Source: GWF2-38-69 sp965228125 (lineage in GTDB: Bacteria > Verrucomicrobiota > Lentisphaeria > Victivallales > GWF2-38-69). From it: DNA of 64,000 nucleotides. The position numbers and the translations under genes were made by a program. The notes under the pieces were generated by a model that saw only the letters and a program-made list of their open reading frames with translations, made no database searches and was not told where the DNA came from. Of the stretch, positions 53,731 to 63,306 are shown one piece after another; positions within the stretch are counted from its first letter, which is position 1; the number at the start of each line of letters is the position of its first letter. The DNA lies in the NCBI GenBank assembly GCA_965228125.1, contig OZ245791.1, positions 1,798,001 to 1,862,000 of the forward strand. The letters run 5' to 3'.

Positions 53731-55686
53731 ATGGCTAAAGGTACTGTAACACAAAAAATTTTAGCAAAACACATTATAAGCGGTGAACAAATATCAGGTT
53801 CCGATATAGCAATAAGAATAGATCAGACATTGACCCAAGATGCCACAGGGACAATGGCTTATCTTGAACTTGAGGCCATGAATATTGATCGGGTGAAAAC
53901 TGAATTGTCTGTATCATATGTTGACCACAACACTCAGCAGAACGGATCGGAAAACAGCAATGATCATCTTTACCTTCAAACTGTTGCCGCATCAAAAGGG
54001 GTTTGTTTTTCAAGGCCGGGCAATGGAATATGCCATCAAGTTCATCTTGAACGTTTCGGTGTGCCTGGTAAGACCCTTCTTGGTTCGGACTCTCACACGC
54101 CGACCAATGGAGGCATAGGCATGCTTGCTATCGGGGCAGGAGGGCTTGATGTGGCTTTGGCAATGGCAGGGAAGCCTTTTAGATTATCTTATCCAAAAAT
54201 TATTGGAATAAAACTATCAGGAAAACTTCAGGATTTTGTTTCAGCCAAAGACGTTATTCTTAAAGTGCTGGAAACATTGACTACCAAGGGGAATGTAGGC
54301 GCTGTAGCAGAATATTTTGGTAATGGCGTAAGTACTCTTTCTGTACCTGAAAGGGCGACGATAACCAATATGGGAGCGGAGTTGGGCGTGACGACTTCTA
54401 TTTTTCCTTCAGATGAGACCACTAGACAATTCCTAATGGCTCAGGGAAGGTCGGAAGACTGGAAGGAAATCGTAGCAGACAATGATGTTCAATATGACAA
54501 TATCATTGAGATAGATTTGAATGTCCTTGAACCTCTTGCTGCTTGTCCTTCAAGCCCTGATAACATTAAAAAAATCAGTGATTTAAAAGGGATAAAAGCC
54601 AATCAGATTATCATAGGTTCGTGTACAAATAGTTCATATTTGGATATCTGTCTTATTTCAAAGATGCTTGAGGGCAAAAAGATTAATGACAATGTTTCAT
54701 TATCTGTAGCTCCAGGAAGCAAACAGGTTTTTGAAATGGCTGCCAGAAACGGTGTGCTTGCCCCGATAATAGCAGCAGGGGCAAGAATTCTAGAGTCAGC
54801 CTGCGGCCCTTGCATAGGACAGGGGATGAGTCCGGCAGATGGCTCAGTTTCACTAAGAACATTTAATCGCAATTTTGCAGGAAGGACCGGCACCAAAAAT
54901 GACAAGGCATATCTGGTCAGTCCTGCGGTAGCTGCAGCATCGGCTTTGACAGGGGAAATTACGGACCCCAGAAGTTTGGCAATAGAAATGCCTGAATTGA
55001 AAATCCCCGACAAGTTCCTTATTAATGACAATATGATTATACATCCGGTTTCTCCGGATGACGCGAGGGAAGTAGCAATTATCAGGAAACCTACTCTCGG
55101 AAATCCTCCGTTAAACAGTGCCCTTCCTAAAAATATTGATGGTATGGTTCTAATTAAAGTCGGAAGCAAAATTACTACAGATCATATTATGCCTGCAGGA
55201 AAACATCTCAAACTTAGAAGCAATATTCCTGCGTACTCAGAGGTCGTCTTTGAATGTTTCAATAAAGATGGGCATCCTACCTTTGCCCAAAAAGCTGAAG
55301 ATGCCAAAAAGGCGGGGCATCACGGTATAATAATCGCCGAAGAAAGCTATGGACAAGGATCGTCAAGAGAGCATGCGGCAATATGTCCGATGTATCTGGG
55401 CGTTAAAGTTGTAATAGCAGTTTCGATGGAAAGGATTCATACTGCCAATCTTATTAACTTTGGGATAATACCCCTCTTTTTTGCAGACAAGGCAGATTAC
55501 GCTAAAATTGATGAAAATGACTCTGTTATCATTAATGATGCAGCAACTCAGTTGCGCTCGGGAAATAAAGTAATTGCCAAAGTCGTAAAGATAAATGGAA
55601 AGACTTTGGATTTGCTGCTTCATCATTCTCTAAACAGTGAGAATGTGGAAATTATCATTGCAGGCGGGATTTTAAATCAAAAATAA
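53731..55686 (+). CDS. acn: Aconitate hydratase, short (about 650-residue) type
   Basis: Aconitase isomerises citrate and isocitrate in the TCA cycle. The [4Fe-4S] ligands are Cys298 in GSCTNSS and Cys358/Cys361 in ACGPCIGQG. Other motifs are DSHTPTNGGIGMLAIGAGGLD near residue 115 and, in the swivelling domain, TTDHIMPAG and SYGQGSSREHAA. The 651-residue length is well below AcnA (about 890) and near the group shared with mitochondrial-like and homoaconitase-like enzymes. It lies in a same-strand run (rnr, lptG, acn, aroC), with aroC 16 bp after it. The precise substrate (aconitate versus homoaconitate) is inferred from family resemblance. Confidence 0.9.
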   Translation: MAKGTVTQKILAKHIISGEQISGSDIAIRIDQTLTQDATGTMAYLELEAMNIDRVKTELSVSYVDHNTQQNGSENSNDHLYLQTVAASKGVCFSRPGNGICHQVHLERFGVPGKTLLGSDSHTPTNGGIGMLAIGAGGLDVALAMAGKPFRLSYPKIIGIKLSGKLQDFVSAKDVILKVLETLTTKGNVGAVAEYFGNGVSTLSVPERATITNMGAELGVTTSIFPSDETTRQFLMAQGRSEDWKEIVADNDVQYDNIIEIDLNVLEPLAACPSSPDNIKKISDLKGIKANQIIIGSCTNSSYLDICLISKMLEGKKINDNVSLSVAPGSKQVFEMAARNGVLAPIIAAGARILESACGPCIGQGMSPADGSVSLRTFNRNFAGRTGTKNDKAYLVSPAVAAASALTGEITDPRSLAIEMPELKIPDKFLINDNMIIHPVSPDDAREVAIIRKPTLGNPPLNSALPKNIDGMVLIKVGSKITTDHIMPAGKHLKLRSNIPAYSEVVFECFNKDGHPTFAQKAEDAKKAGHHGIIIAEESYGQGSSREHAAICPMYLGVKVVIAVSMERIHTANLINFGIIPLFFADKADYAKIDENDSVIINDAATQLRSGNKVIAKVVKINGKTLDLLLHHSLNSENVEIIIAGGILNQK

Positions 55687-55702
55687 ATTTGGAGTTGGCT
55701 AA

Positions 55703-56749
55703 GTGTCTGGAAATTCGTTTGGAACTCTTTTTAAAGTTACTACTTTCGGCGAGTCTCATGGAAAGGCTTTGGGGGCAATAATTGACGGAGTTGAAGCCGG
55801 ATTGGAACTTTCTGCTGAAGATATACAAAAGGATTTAGATAAACGTAAACCCGGGACTTCGGAACTTGTCACATCTCGTAAAGAGTCTGATAAAGTGCAG
55901 ATACTCTCAGGCGTTTTTCAAGGTAAGACAACTGGCACGCCCATAGCTTTAGTCGTCTTTAATGAAGATCAAAATTCTTCATCGTACGAAAACCTGAAAG
56001 AAATATTCCGGCCCGGCCATGCTGATTACACATATTTCAAAAAGTATGGAGTTCGTGACTATCGTGGTGGAGGAAGGTCGTCAGGAAGAGAAACCATTTC
56101 AAGAGTAGCTGCGGGAGCCATTGCCAGAAAAATCCTACTGAAAAGTAACATAACTATTTGTGCCTATGTAATAAAAGCAGCCGGAATAGAATGCAAAAAA
56201 GTGGATTTGTCTGAGATTGATAAAAACTATATGAGAGCGCCCGATTGCGAAACAGCCGGAGCTATGAAACAGAAAATTCTACAGTTGAAATCTGAAGGAA
56301 ATTCTGCGGGAGGCATAGTCGAATGCGTTATCAAAGGAGTTCCGGCAGGGATAGGCGAACCGGTATTCGATAAACTGAATGCAGATTTGGCAAAAGCCAT
56401 GATGTCAATACCCTCAATAAAAGGGATAGAATTCGGGATTGGTTTCGGGTGTGCCGACATGACAGGACTAGATAATAATGATCAGATGTCTTCAGAAGGT
56501 TTTTTGTCAAACAATAGCGGCGGAATCCTCGGGGGAATATCAACAGGACAGGATATAATGTTCAGGCTCGCAATCAAGCCTACCCCATCTATTTCACAGG
56601 CGCAAATGACAATAGACATTGCAGGGAAAGATGCACTATGCAATATTTCAGGCCGTCATGACCCTTGTATTTGTCCCCGCATGGTTCCTGTAGTCGAAGC
56701 AATGGCAGCAATAACAATTGTTGATCATATCAGAAGACAAAATACTTAA
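55703..56749 (+). CDS. aroC: Chorismate synthase
   Basis: It converts 5-enolpyruvylshikimate-3-phosphate to chorismate with reduced FMN. The 348-residue product starts at a GTG after GGAG and has all three family signatures: GESHGKALGAIIDGVEAG, GHADYTYFKKYGVRDYRGGGRSSGRET and the terminal GRHDPCICPRMVPVVEAM. It is 16 bp after the aconitase gene and 17 bp before a lipoprotein gene. Confidence 0.96.
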   Translation: MSGNSFGTLFKVTTFGESHGKALGAIIDGVEAGLELSAEDIQKDLDKRKPGTSELVTSRKESDKVQILSGVFQGKTTGTPIALVVFNEDQNSSSYENLKEIFRPGHADYTYFKKYGVRDYRGGGRSSGRETISRVAAGAIARKILLKSNITICAYVIKAAGIECKKVDLSEIDKNYMRAPDCETAGAMKQKILQLKSEGNSAGGIVECVIKGVPAGIGEPVFDKLNADLAKAMMSIPSIKGIEFGIGFGCADMTGLDNNDQMSSEGFLSNNSGGILGGISTGQDIMFRLAIKPTPSISQAQMTIDIAGKDALCNISGRHDPCICPRMVPVVEAMAAITIVDHIRRQNT

Positions 56750-56766
56750 ATGGATGTTGACGCAGA

Positions 56767-57249
56767 ATGAAAACCCTATCATGTAAAACTATTTATTTTT
56801 TAGCCTTGGCAACAACTTTTTTATTCTTTAATTCATGTAAAACAGAGCAGGTTGTTGATGTTTCTGGGAAAGCCTCTTCAATTCTGATCGGGGAATGGAA
56901 AACAATTGATGATGAGACTGGAAAAGAAAAAGCTATTGTGAAGATATATGAAACTGATGGTAAATTTTATGGAAAAATAACTAAACTGCTTCAGCCGGAA
57001 GATCAGGGCAAAGTTTTTGAGAAAGGCAAAGGTAAAGAGAAGAATGAACCTATTGTAGGGTTAATTATACTTAAAGGCCTTGTCCCAGACGGAGATGAAT
57101 ATCGAGGCGGCACAATTACCGATCCAAATAACGGAGAGGTTTATAAGTGTTCAATAGAAATAATTGACGATGGAGCAAAGCTCAAGCTCAGAGGGTACAA
57201 AGGAATTTCTCTTGTCGGAAGGACAGAATACTGGGAGCGCATTAAATAA
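56767..57249 (+). CDS. DUF2147-family lipoprotein
   Basis: The 160-residue product has a lipoprotein signal (lipobox FNSC, Cys near residue 21). The mature domain matches DUF2147: LIGEWKTIDDETGKEKAIVKIYETDGKFYGKITKLL, IVGLIILKGL, GGTITDPNNGEVYKC and a final GRTEYWER. Related proteins form small beta-barrels and are mostly uncharacterised. It closes the same-strand run after aroC. Confidence 0.85.
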   Translation: MKTLSCKTIYFLALATTFLFFNSCKTEQVVDVSGKASSILIGEWKTIDDETGKEKAIVKIYETDGKFYGKITKLLQPEDQGKVFEKGKGKEKNEPIVGLIILKGLVPDGDEYRGGTITDPNNGEVYKCSIEIIDDGAKLKLRGYKGISLVGRTEYWERIK

Positions 57250-57268
57250 AAACGCCCCCTTGTCCGCT

Positions 57269-58363
57269 TTATTTCAACTCATTTGTGATGTCTAAAAAGT
57301 CTTCAGGAGACTCCATATTAATTTTCTTGATTGTTTTTGCATCAAGATCGCATTTTAAAAGATCCACGACTCTCTTTCTGGCATTACCTTCAGTAATAAA
57401 GTAATATTTTTTCCCTGATAAGTCTTTTGCAGCAGTCCATTGTGTATAGTCACACTCAGCTACGCTGCCGCTGGATTCTCTGACAGAACCTTTGGGAATA
57501 TCAAAGCTGTTCAGTATATGGAAAGCCTGCAATATCGTTTCTTCAGAAGTATTAGTGTCTATGGAAGAGAGACTGAAAAACAGAGCTCTGATAAATCTTG
57601 ATGGAGGAGTAAAATCTCCCGGGATTCCGAAAAGCCCTGAACCTTGTCCAAATGGAGTAAACGTTTCTCCGGCAAACTCTTTCTTGTTTACATCATTAGC
57701 CGATAGATTCAAATAGTTCCTAATATTAGTGATATGCCAGTCAAAGGTAGGTGAGTTTGTAATCACGCCAAGGGGATTGTCATAAATATTAAGTTCCCCA
57801 TTGACATATTCTATTACTATAGCGTCACCTTTTGTATCGCTTACTATGTAATGCATCGGAAGGACAAATCCCCATTTTTTAAAGATAGCGCTGACGACTT
57901 TTACGTCTTTCAAAGCTGTTTTTACTTCTGAGATTGTTTCAAAATTGCCTAAAATCCAATTTGGCAGCTGCCACTCATTTAGTGTTTTATTCAAGTCTTC
58001 TGACCCAATAGCCTGGTAATCAGCGTATCCAGGAAAATAAAATATCCCGACAGCAAGCCCTTTTTCATTAAGTCCGTCCAATAAATACGGTTCACCTTCG
58101 AAATTAGCTCCTACACAAGCGTATTTTGTTGTCCATTTAAGGCCATTTGAACCATCATTAGTCATTCCCTGGAAATCCATTCCTCTGGGGATGAGAAGTA
58201 TCTCAGAGTGAAGGTTGTTTGCGAATTCAAGAGTTCGTGCAAATACGACAGAACCGTCTTTTGCTGTCAATTTGATCCCTGTACATCCATCAGAAGAAAT
58301 AGAGAAAAACAGGGCAAAAAATACGAGAGTGAAAGTCAATTGGGTTTTTATAATTGTTTTCAT
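57269..58363 (-). CDS. Secreted linear amide C-N hydrolase (choloylglycine-hydrolase-like Ntn enzyme)
   Basis: The 364-residue product has a Sec signal peptide followed directly by the nucleophile Cys27 in SSDGCTGIKL, so cleavage would expose the N-terminal cysteine as Ntn hydrolases require. Other family residues are the Arg in VVFARTLEF, DGLNEKGLAVGIFYFPGYADYQ, the Asp/Asn region YVNGELNIYDNPLGVITNSPTFDWHITN and the Arg in TPPSRFIRALFF. Members include bile-salt hydrolase and penicillin V acylase. Most environmental members have unknown amide substrates; acyl-homoserine lactones are one known class. It is monocistronic. Confidence 0.88.
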   Translation of the reverse strand: MKTIIKTQLTFTLVFFALFFSISSDGCTGIKLTAKDGSVVFARTLEFANNLHSEILLIPRGMDFQGMTNDGSNGLKWTTKYACVGANFEGEPYLLDGLNEKGLAVGIFYFPGYADYQAIGSEDLNKTLNEWQLPNWILGNFETISEVKTALKDVKVVSAIFKKWGFVLPMHYIVSDTKGDAIVIEYVNGELNIYDNPLGVITNSPTFDWHITNIRNYLNLSANDVNKKEFAGETFTPFGQGSGLFGIPGDFTPPSRFIRALFFSLSSIDTNTSEETILQAFHILNSFDIPKGSVRESSGSVAECDYTQWTAAKDLSGKKYYFITEGNARKRVVDLLKCDLDAKTIKKINMESPEDFLDITNELK

Positions 58364-58577
58364 TTTTGATTCCTTCCTGTGATAGTTTCCTTTTTTCGAT
58401 TATAATGGGTAAAACGATTATTAAAACACCTTTAAAGGATAAGCTTAGGATTTAAGGTTTCTTATCTGATTACCAGATTCTCGGGATTTTCCTGCAGTAG
58501 ACAGAGCAAGGGAAATAGATATACTTCTTTTTGTGAACATATTCATCTGTCGCATCTAACCTATTATATTTGATACT

Positions 58578-59426
58578 CTATATAGTCTGAATGGGCAGAA
58601 TGTAGTATGGATGATAAGTGGATGGGAAAAACCCTAATTTTTCAGCCAGCTTGAATGATCCCACGTTCTCCTTTCTACATGCCCATATCGATTCATATCC
58701 ATTCAAAAGGCAATACGATATCAAAGCACGGGCAGGGTAAACGGCGTAGCCGCCCTTTCTGAATTTCAGGCTTGTCTCAATGCCGAGTTCCAGTTTGTTT
58801 CTAACGATAAAAGAAGCAAAGCAACTGCTTACAACCTCTCCATCACAAAGCAAGGAGAAACCTATGGCATTTTTCAGAAAGTCATCTTCATTATTCCAGA
58901 AAAAATGAGGCACAACAGTGCCTGAAATTTTCCTGTAAATTTCCTTATCAATTCGCTTTAGTTCGAAACCTTCAGGGATGTTGCCATTGTCCCTAAATGA
59001 TTTCATATCAAATTTAAAATTTACTCTTTCGGACAGCAGTATATGAGACTGTTTTAGTTTCTGGAGATGCTCATCTTCCGGCAGGCCATTTGCGTCAATA
59101 AGACTTTTATTAAGTAAAAGAGAAAGTTTGCTTTTCCAGTCATTAGGCGAGATAAGAAGCCATTTTGCCGTAGTGCTGTTCAGAGAGTCATTTTTTAGAA
59201 AAGATACAAGTTTGTCATTGAAAGAGCTGTTTTGCGTATTCCCGAAAAGGAGGGCCATTCCGTAACTGTGGACAATCAAACCGACGGACGGATTGCTTTC
59301 ATTATCTGCAAATACTCTTCCGTTTATTTTGCCTTCGATAACCACTTTGGCGAAAAGGGTATTAAAAGGAACTGCGCCTAACAGAGTAGAAAGCTTCTTA
59401 TAATTCTCAATTCCCAATTCGATCAT
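58578..59426 (-). CDS. GNAT-family acetyltransferase
   Basis: The 282-residue cytosolic protein has an N-terminal region without clear motifs and a C-terminal GNAT domain with CFASFIVRNKLELGIETSLKFRKGGYAVYPARALISYCL (acetyl-CoA loop, here R-K-G-G-Y-A) and WACRKENVGSFKLAEKLGF (motif B). The two-part layout resembles the GNAT group that includes the zwittermicin-resistance acetyltransferase. The substrate is not predictable. It is divergent from the TPR lipoprotein gene. Confidence 0.8.
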   Translation of the reverse strand: MIELGIENYKKLSTLLGAVPFNTLFAKVVIEGKINGRVFADNESNPSVGLIVHSYGMALLFGNTQNSSFNDKLVSFLKNDSLNSTTAKWLLISPNDWKSKLSLLLNKSLIDANGLPEDEHLQKLKQSHILLSERVNFKFDMKSFRDNGNIPEGFELKRIDKEIYRKISGTVVPHFFWNNEDDFLKNAIGFSLLCDGEVVSSCFASFIVRNKLELGIETSLKFRKGGYAVYPARALISYCLLNGYESIWACRKENVGSFKLAEKLGFFPSTYHPYYILPIQTI

Positions 59427-59597
59427 AATTCCCCCTTTTAAAATTAAAGAGCAGAAACATAAATAGCTGATATTCTATACCATATTTAACCTTAAAAAGC
59501 CAAAAACTCAAACAATTAAGTGTTGTTATTTTTTTAATAATTATTAAAATCAAAAAAAGATTGTTGTGATAATTATTAACAAAGGCGGCGGTACCCA

Positions 59598-60356
59598 ATG
59601 GCAAAACATTTTTTAACAGTGCCGATTCTAGCAGCGTGTGTGATTTTAATGACATCATGCTCAATGGCACCTAGGATTGATAAAGGGGCAGATCCCAATG
59701 CGTACTATGTAAGCGGTTTTGCCAAGGCTCAGGCAGGCGATTATACAGGAGCTATACAAGACTATACAAAATCTTCATCTTTAGATCCAAATAATCCGAC
59801 AACTTATTATAGCAGAGGGGTCTCTAGGGTAAAGTCCGGTGATTGCAGAAAGGCTATATCAGACTTCAATACAGCTATAAAGATAAATCCAAGAGATGCA
59901 CAGTATTATGTAAGCAGAGGAAGTGCTGAACTGATGCTTGATGATAATGAGGCTGCTATACGGGATTTTAATAAAGCAATAGAATTGAATCCTAAAGACG
60001 CTCAGGCCTATTTGAGTATGGGGGGTGCTAAGGTTAAAACGGGGGATGGAAAAGGAGCAATACAAGATTACACCAATGCTATAGAATTGCTTCAAAGGAA
60101 AGCGGATATGTCCCTGGGAGCAGCGTTCAGGGGAAGAGGTGATGCCAAATATGAAATTGAAGATTATACGGGAGCCATAAATGATTATTCCAAAGCTTTG
60201 GAACTGGATCCTGAAAATGCCCTTTATTATTTTTTGAGGGGGTCAGCCAAGGAGAAGTTAGGCAATAAGGCAGGCGCTTTAGAAGATTTGAGCAGAGCAG
60301 GGCAGCTAGGCTACTCTAAGGCATATGAAGAAATAAGCCGTCTTCAAAACAAATGA
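59598..60356 (+). CDS. Tetratricopeptide-repeat lipoprotein
   Basis: The 252-residue product has a lipoprotein signal (lipobox LMTSC, Cys near residue 21). At least five 34-residue TPR units follow from about residue 35 to the end (AYYVSGFAKAQAGDYTGAIQDYTKSSSLDPNN and similar; one unit carries an extra insert at LLQRKADMSLGAAF). Such proteins act as periplasmic or outer-membrane scaffolds. GGCGG precedes the ATG. It is followed by a small secreted protein gene 61 bp on. Confidence 0.88.
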   Translation: MAKHFLTVPILAACVILMTSCSMAPRIDKGADPNAYYVSGFAKAQAGDYTGAIQDYTKSSSLDPNNPTTYYSRGVSRVKSGDCRKAISDFNTAIKINPRDAQYYVSRGSAELMLDDNEAAIRDFNKAIELNPKDAQAYLSMGGAKVKTGDGKGAIQDYTNAIELLQRKADMSLGAAFRGRGDAKYEIEDYTGAINDYSKALELDPENALYYFLRGSAKEKLGNKAGALEDLSRAGQLGYSKAYEEISRLQNK

Positions 60357-60417
60357 GGTCAATATTATAACCATTTGACAGTTACAATAAAAAAACAATT
60401 TTAAAAAAGAGGGAACT

Positions 60418-60843
60418 ATGAAATCCTGTATTATGAAAAATTTTTTGGCCATAGGTTTGATTGCATTATCAATTTCCAGCTTTGCCGGAAGCCATAAGGC
60501 GAACAACTATGATTTATTGTTCGCCAAAGTGCAAAGCATAATTGAAAACATGGGAAATATCAGCGAAGTGAAAAACCTTCCTGAAAACGATAAAGTTTAT
60601 TTTAAAGATTTGTATATAATCTTGTTGAAGAGCGGAGAAATTGTTTATTCACCAAGCGATGTATCTGCAGGTGCTTCAATTAGCAGTGCAGATGCTATTG
60701 TGATTGCAGATAAAACAGTTAAAGCTTGGCAGTTTGATGAATCTAAAACAGTTTATGATATAGGCAAATATGTTACATCTGTTGTAGTGACAAATTCACG
60801 TGATGTTTATATTCTTGCTACTTTAAATGCTCATAAATTCTAA
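60418..60843 (+). CDS. Small exported protein of unknown function
   Basis: The 141-residue product has a Sec signal peptide (MKNFLAIGLIALSISSFAGS, cleavage likely after SFA). The mature 115 residues contain LLFAKVQSIIENMGN and two beta-rich stretches, DLYIILLKSGEIVYSP and SVVVTNSRDVYILATLN, with no cysteine. GAGGGAAC precedes the chosen ATG; an in-frame ATG 15 bases later is possible. I do not recognise the family. It has its own terminator. Confidence 0.7.
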   Translation: MKSCIMKNFLAIGLIALSISSFAGSHKANNYDLLFAKVQSIIENMGNISEVKNLPENDKVYFKDLYIILLKSGEIVYSPSDVSAGASISSADAIVIADKTVKAWQFDESKTVYDIGKYVTSVVVTNSRDVYILATLNAHKF

Positions 60844-60866
60844 ATTCAGGTAAACATACTCTAAGT

Positions 60867-60894
60867 GGTGTCCATTCAGGGCGCCATTTTTTTA
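60867..60894 (+). terminator. Terminator after the small exported protein gene
   Basis: GGTGTCC pairs with GGGCGCC (two wobbles) around a 5-base loop, followed by A and eight T. Confidence 0.8.
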
Positions 60895-61076
60895 TTTTAG
60901 TTGGCTTGCAGGTAATGTAGATGGTCTCTGATGCGGGCTGTTGCAGAGCAGGTGTATTGCATAATAAACGAGTATCTCATAACGTTACGCTGGATAGTAT
61001 CTTGAAGATTCTTTTTTAGTTAGATATACTCAGCAGGCAATAGAATATAATTCACAGTCCATGTACTAGGAGAAAT

Positions 61077-61697
61077 ATGCAAACAATCCCCCAATCCAAT
61101 CTGAAACTATTTATAAATGCCGTACTATTACTCTTTTCCGTCTTTGCAATTTCATCATGTGTTACAAGAAATAAATCTGACTATGTGAACTATTATGATT
61201 TGGGAAAGCCTGAATCAATTCAGATACAAGGTGTGTATCTGGACATTGTCCCTTTTTCCAATTATTCCGAAGTTAGTTCAGAAATGTTGTATCGAATCGG
61301 AGAAAATCAGGTAGATTTTGATTTATATAACCAATGGACTGCTCCACCGAACAGTCTGCTTACCACTTATTTCAGAAGGGCGATAAACCCGAATTCTGGA
61401 CAAATATTGGATGCTCCAGAGCCTTTGTCTATGGTTCTCAATGCATCTGTCACGGATTTCGATATAGATCTGCGAAATAATAAAGTTATCCTTGCTGTGA
61501 ATTATAGAATAAAATTCCAGGGAAGGACTCTTTTGGTTCAAAACAGAGTTTTTGAACAGAGTTTCAAAGAAAGAACTCCGGCTGCTTTTGCCTCAGCAAT
61601 GTCTTTGTCAGCATCAGATTTTCTGAAATTATTTTGCGCTCAGGTAAGCGAGTTGAAAGACGTTATAAACAACGAGAGAGCACTTCAGAATAAATGA
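61077..61697 (+). CDS. ABC-type lipid transport auxiliary lipoprotein (PqiC/MlaD-operon type)
   Basis: The 206-residue product has a lipoprotein signal (lipobox AISSC, Cys near residue 28). The mature part matches the auxiliary lipoproteins of MCE transporters: YYDLGKPESIQIQGVYLDIVPFSNYSEVSSEMLYRIGENQVDFDLYNQWTAPPNSLL. It is the first gene of an Mla-like operon, 15 bp before mlaE. TAGGAGAAAT precedes the ATG. Confidence 0.82.
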   Translation: MQTIPQSNLKLFINAVLLLFSVFAISSCVTRNKSDYVNYYDLGKPESIQIQGVYLDIVPFSNYSEVSSEMLYRIGENQVDFDLYNQWTAPPNSLLTTYFRRAINPNSGQILDAPEPLSMVLNASVTDFDIDLRNNKVILAVNYRIKFQGRTLLVQNRVFEQSFKERTPAAFASAMSLSASDFLKLFCAQVSELKDVINNERALQNK

Positions 61698-61712
61698 TAG
61701 GGACTCTGGCAA

Positions 61713-62534
61713 ATGAACTATGACTCTTCAGGTTTTTTTAAAAACGTAGGCAATTTTGGGTATAAAACGTACAAGGATTGCATTGCCGGATTTTTGTTCA
61801 TCGGAGAAACCACAATTGCGTTTGCATACGCTGTGCGCCATCCCAGCAAAGTCAGATGGAAAGAGACTTTGTACTACATGGACAACTGCGGCAGCGATGC
61901 TATCCCGATAATATGCGTAGTGGGATTTCTTGTCGGCTTTGTTCTTGCTCTCCAGGGAGTTGTCCAGTTGGAACAAATGGGGGCAAGGTTTATGGTTCTT
62001 GATTTAGTGGTATTTTCTGTGTTTAAGGAACTGGGGCCGATAATGTCGGCTATTGTTGCCACAGGCAGGGCAGGGTCGGCCTTTGCAGCTGAAATCGGGA
62101 CTATGAAAGTAACCGAGGAAATTGATGCCATGACGGTGATGGGATTTGACATTAGCAGATTTTTAGTGGTTCCCAAAATCATTGCAATGGTAGTAGTTAT
62201 GCCAATATTGACAATAGCAGGTAATGTTTCTGCTGTTATAGGAGGTATATTTGTCAACTATGTTCAGATTAAAGTTTCGATCCCTGAAAGCATAAATACA
62301 GTTCTTAAATCTCTTACGATAACTGATTTTATGCAGAGTATAGTGAAAAGTTTAGTTTTCGGAGCAATTATTGCGTGCGTAGGATGTTTCAGAGGGCTTC
62401 AAACAAAAAATGATTCACAAAGCGTAGGCAGAAGTGCCACATCAGCGATAGTCACAAGCATATTCCTTCTTGCCGTGGCAGATACGATAATTACCCTGAT
62501 TTTCTGTATGTTTCAAAGAGGGACGCTGCTGTGA
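61713..62534 (+). CDS. mlaE: MlaE-family permease of a phospholipid ABC transporter
   Basis: The 273-residue inner-membrane protein has the family motifs IPIICVVGFLVGFVLALQGVVQLEQMGA, FKELGPIMSAIVATGRAGSAFAAEIGTMKVTEEIDAM (the EIGTM coupling loop) and FRGLQTKNDSQSVGRSATSAIV, with five or six helices. It overlaps the start of mlaF by four bases. With MlaF and MlaD it should form the inner-membrane complex that moves phospholipids across the envelope. Confidence 0.93.
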   Translation: MNYDSSGFFKNVGNFGYKTYKDCIAGFLFIGETTIAFAYAVRHPSKVRWKETLYYMDNCGSDAIPIICVVGFLVGFVLALQGVVQLEQMGARFMVLDLVVFSVFKELGPIMSAIVATGRAGSAFAAEIGTMKVTEEIDAMTVMGFDISRFLVVPKIIAMVVVMPILTIAGNVSAVIGGIFVNYVQIKVSIPESINTVLKSLTITDFMQSIVKSLVFGAIIACVGCFRGLQTKNDSQSVGRSATSAIVTSIFLLAVADTIITLIFCMFQRGTLL

Positions 62535-63292
62535 GAAAGGTCATAGAGGTTAAAAATCTTGTTGTCGGGTATGAAGGAAGAGTAATCCTTAAAGATGTTA
62601 ATTTTTCAGTAAATGAAGGCGAGATACTGTTTATTATGGGTGGTTCAGGTTGCGGAAAAACAACTTTGCTTAAGAACCTGATAGGCCTGCATAAGCCTTG
62701 CTCCGGCCAGATACTTATCAATGGAGAGGACCTCAATGCTGTTTTTCTGGAAAAAAAAATGGAAATTCAGAGAACTATGGGGGTAACTTTTCAGGACGGT
62801 GCTCTGCTCAAGTCTTTATCCATAGGAGAAAATATAGCTCTGCTTCTTGAGGAATACACGACTATGAGCAGAAGAGAGAGAAGAAAGACTGTATTGAAAA
62901 AGCTTTCTCAGGTAGGCTTGGAAGAATATATAGACTATTATCCCTCTGAACTTAGCGGCGGGATGAGGAAAAGAGCGGGGCTTGCAAGAGCGATGGCATT
63001 AGACCCCAAAATTCTTTTTTTCGATGAGCCATCTTCCGGATTGGATCCTGTTTCTTCAGCGGGGCTGGACAGGCTTATTCTTAAGGTAGGAAGAGAGCTT
63101 AATGTTACTGTTGTTATAGTTTCCCATGAACTTGACAGTGCCTATTCGATTTCTGACAGGACTATAATTCTTGAGAAGAAGTTAATGGGTATAGCAGAGA
63201 TGGACAAACTCAAAACAATTCTGAAAACTACAAAAAATGAGTGGGTAAAAAGATTCCTTGAGAGGGACGGCTTATCCAGAAAATTTAAATAG
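62531..63292 (+). CDS. mlaF: MlaF-family ATPase of a phospholipid ABC transporter
   Basis: The 253-residue product starts at a GTG overlapping the mlaE stop. It has Walker A GGSGCGKTT near residue 37, Q-loop VTFQDG, signature LSGGMRKRAGLARAMA, Walker B KILFFDEPSSGLDP and the H-loop IVSHE. The GMRKR variant of the signature is typical for the MlaF group. Confidence 0.95.
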   Translation: MRKVIEVKNLVVGYEGRVILKDVNFSVNEGEILFIMGGSGCGKTTLLKNLIGLHKPCSGQILINGEDLNAVFLEKKMEIQRTMGVTFQDGALLKSLSIGENIALLLEEYTTMSRRERRKTVLKKLSQVGLEEYIDYYPSELSGGMRKRAGLARAMALDPKILFFDEPSSGLDPVSSAGLDRLILKVGRELNVTVVIVSHELDSAYSISDRTIILEKKLMGIAEMDKLKTILKTTKNEWVKRFLERDGLSRKFK

Positions 63293-63306
63293 GGTTTTGT
63301 TTATTA

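Noticed and set aside
54603..55169. 188-residue minus-strand ORF
   Set aside because: It lies entirely inside the aconitase gene, whose motifs are intact.
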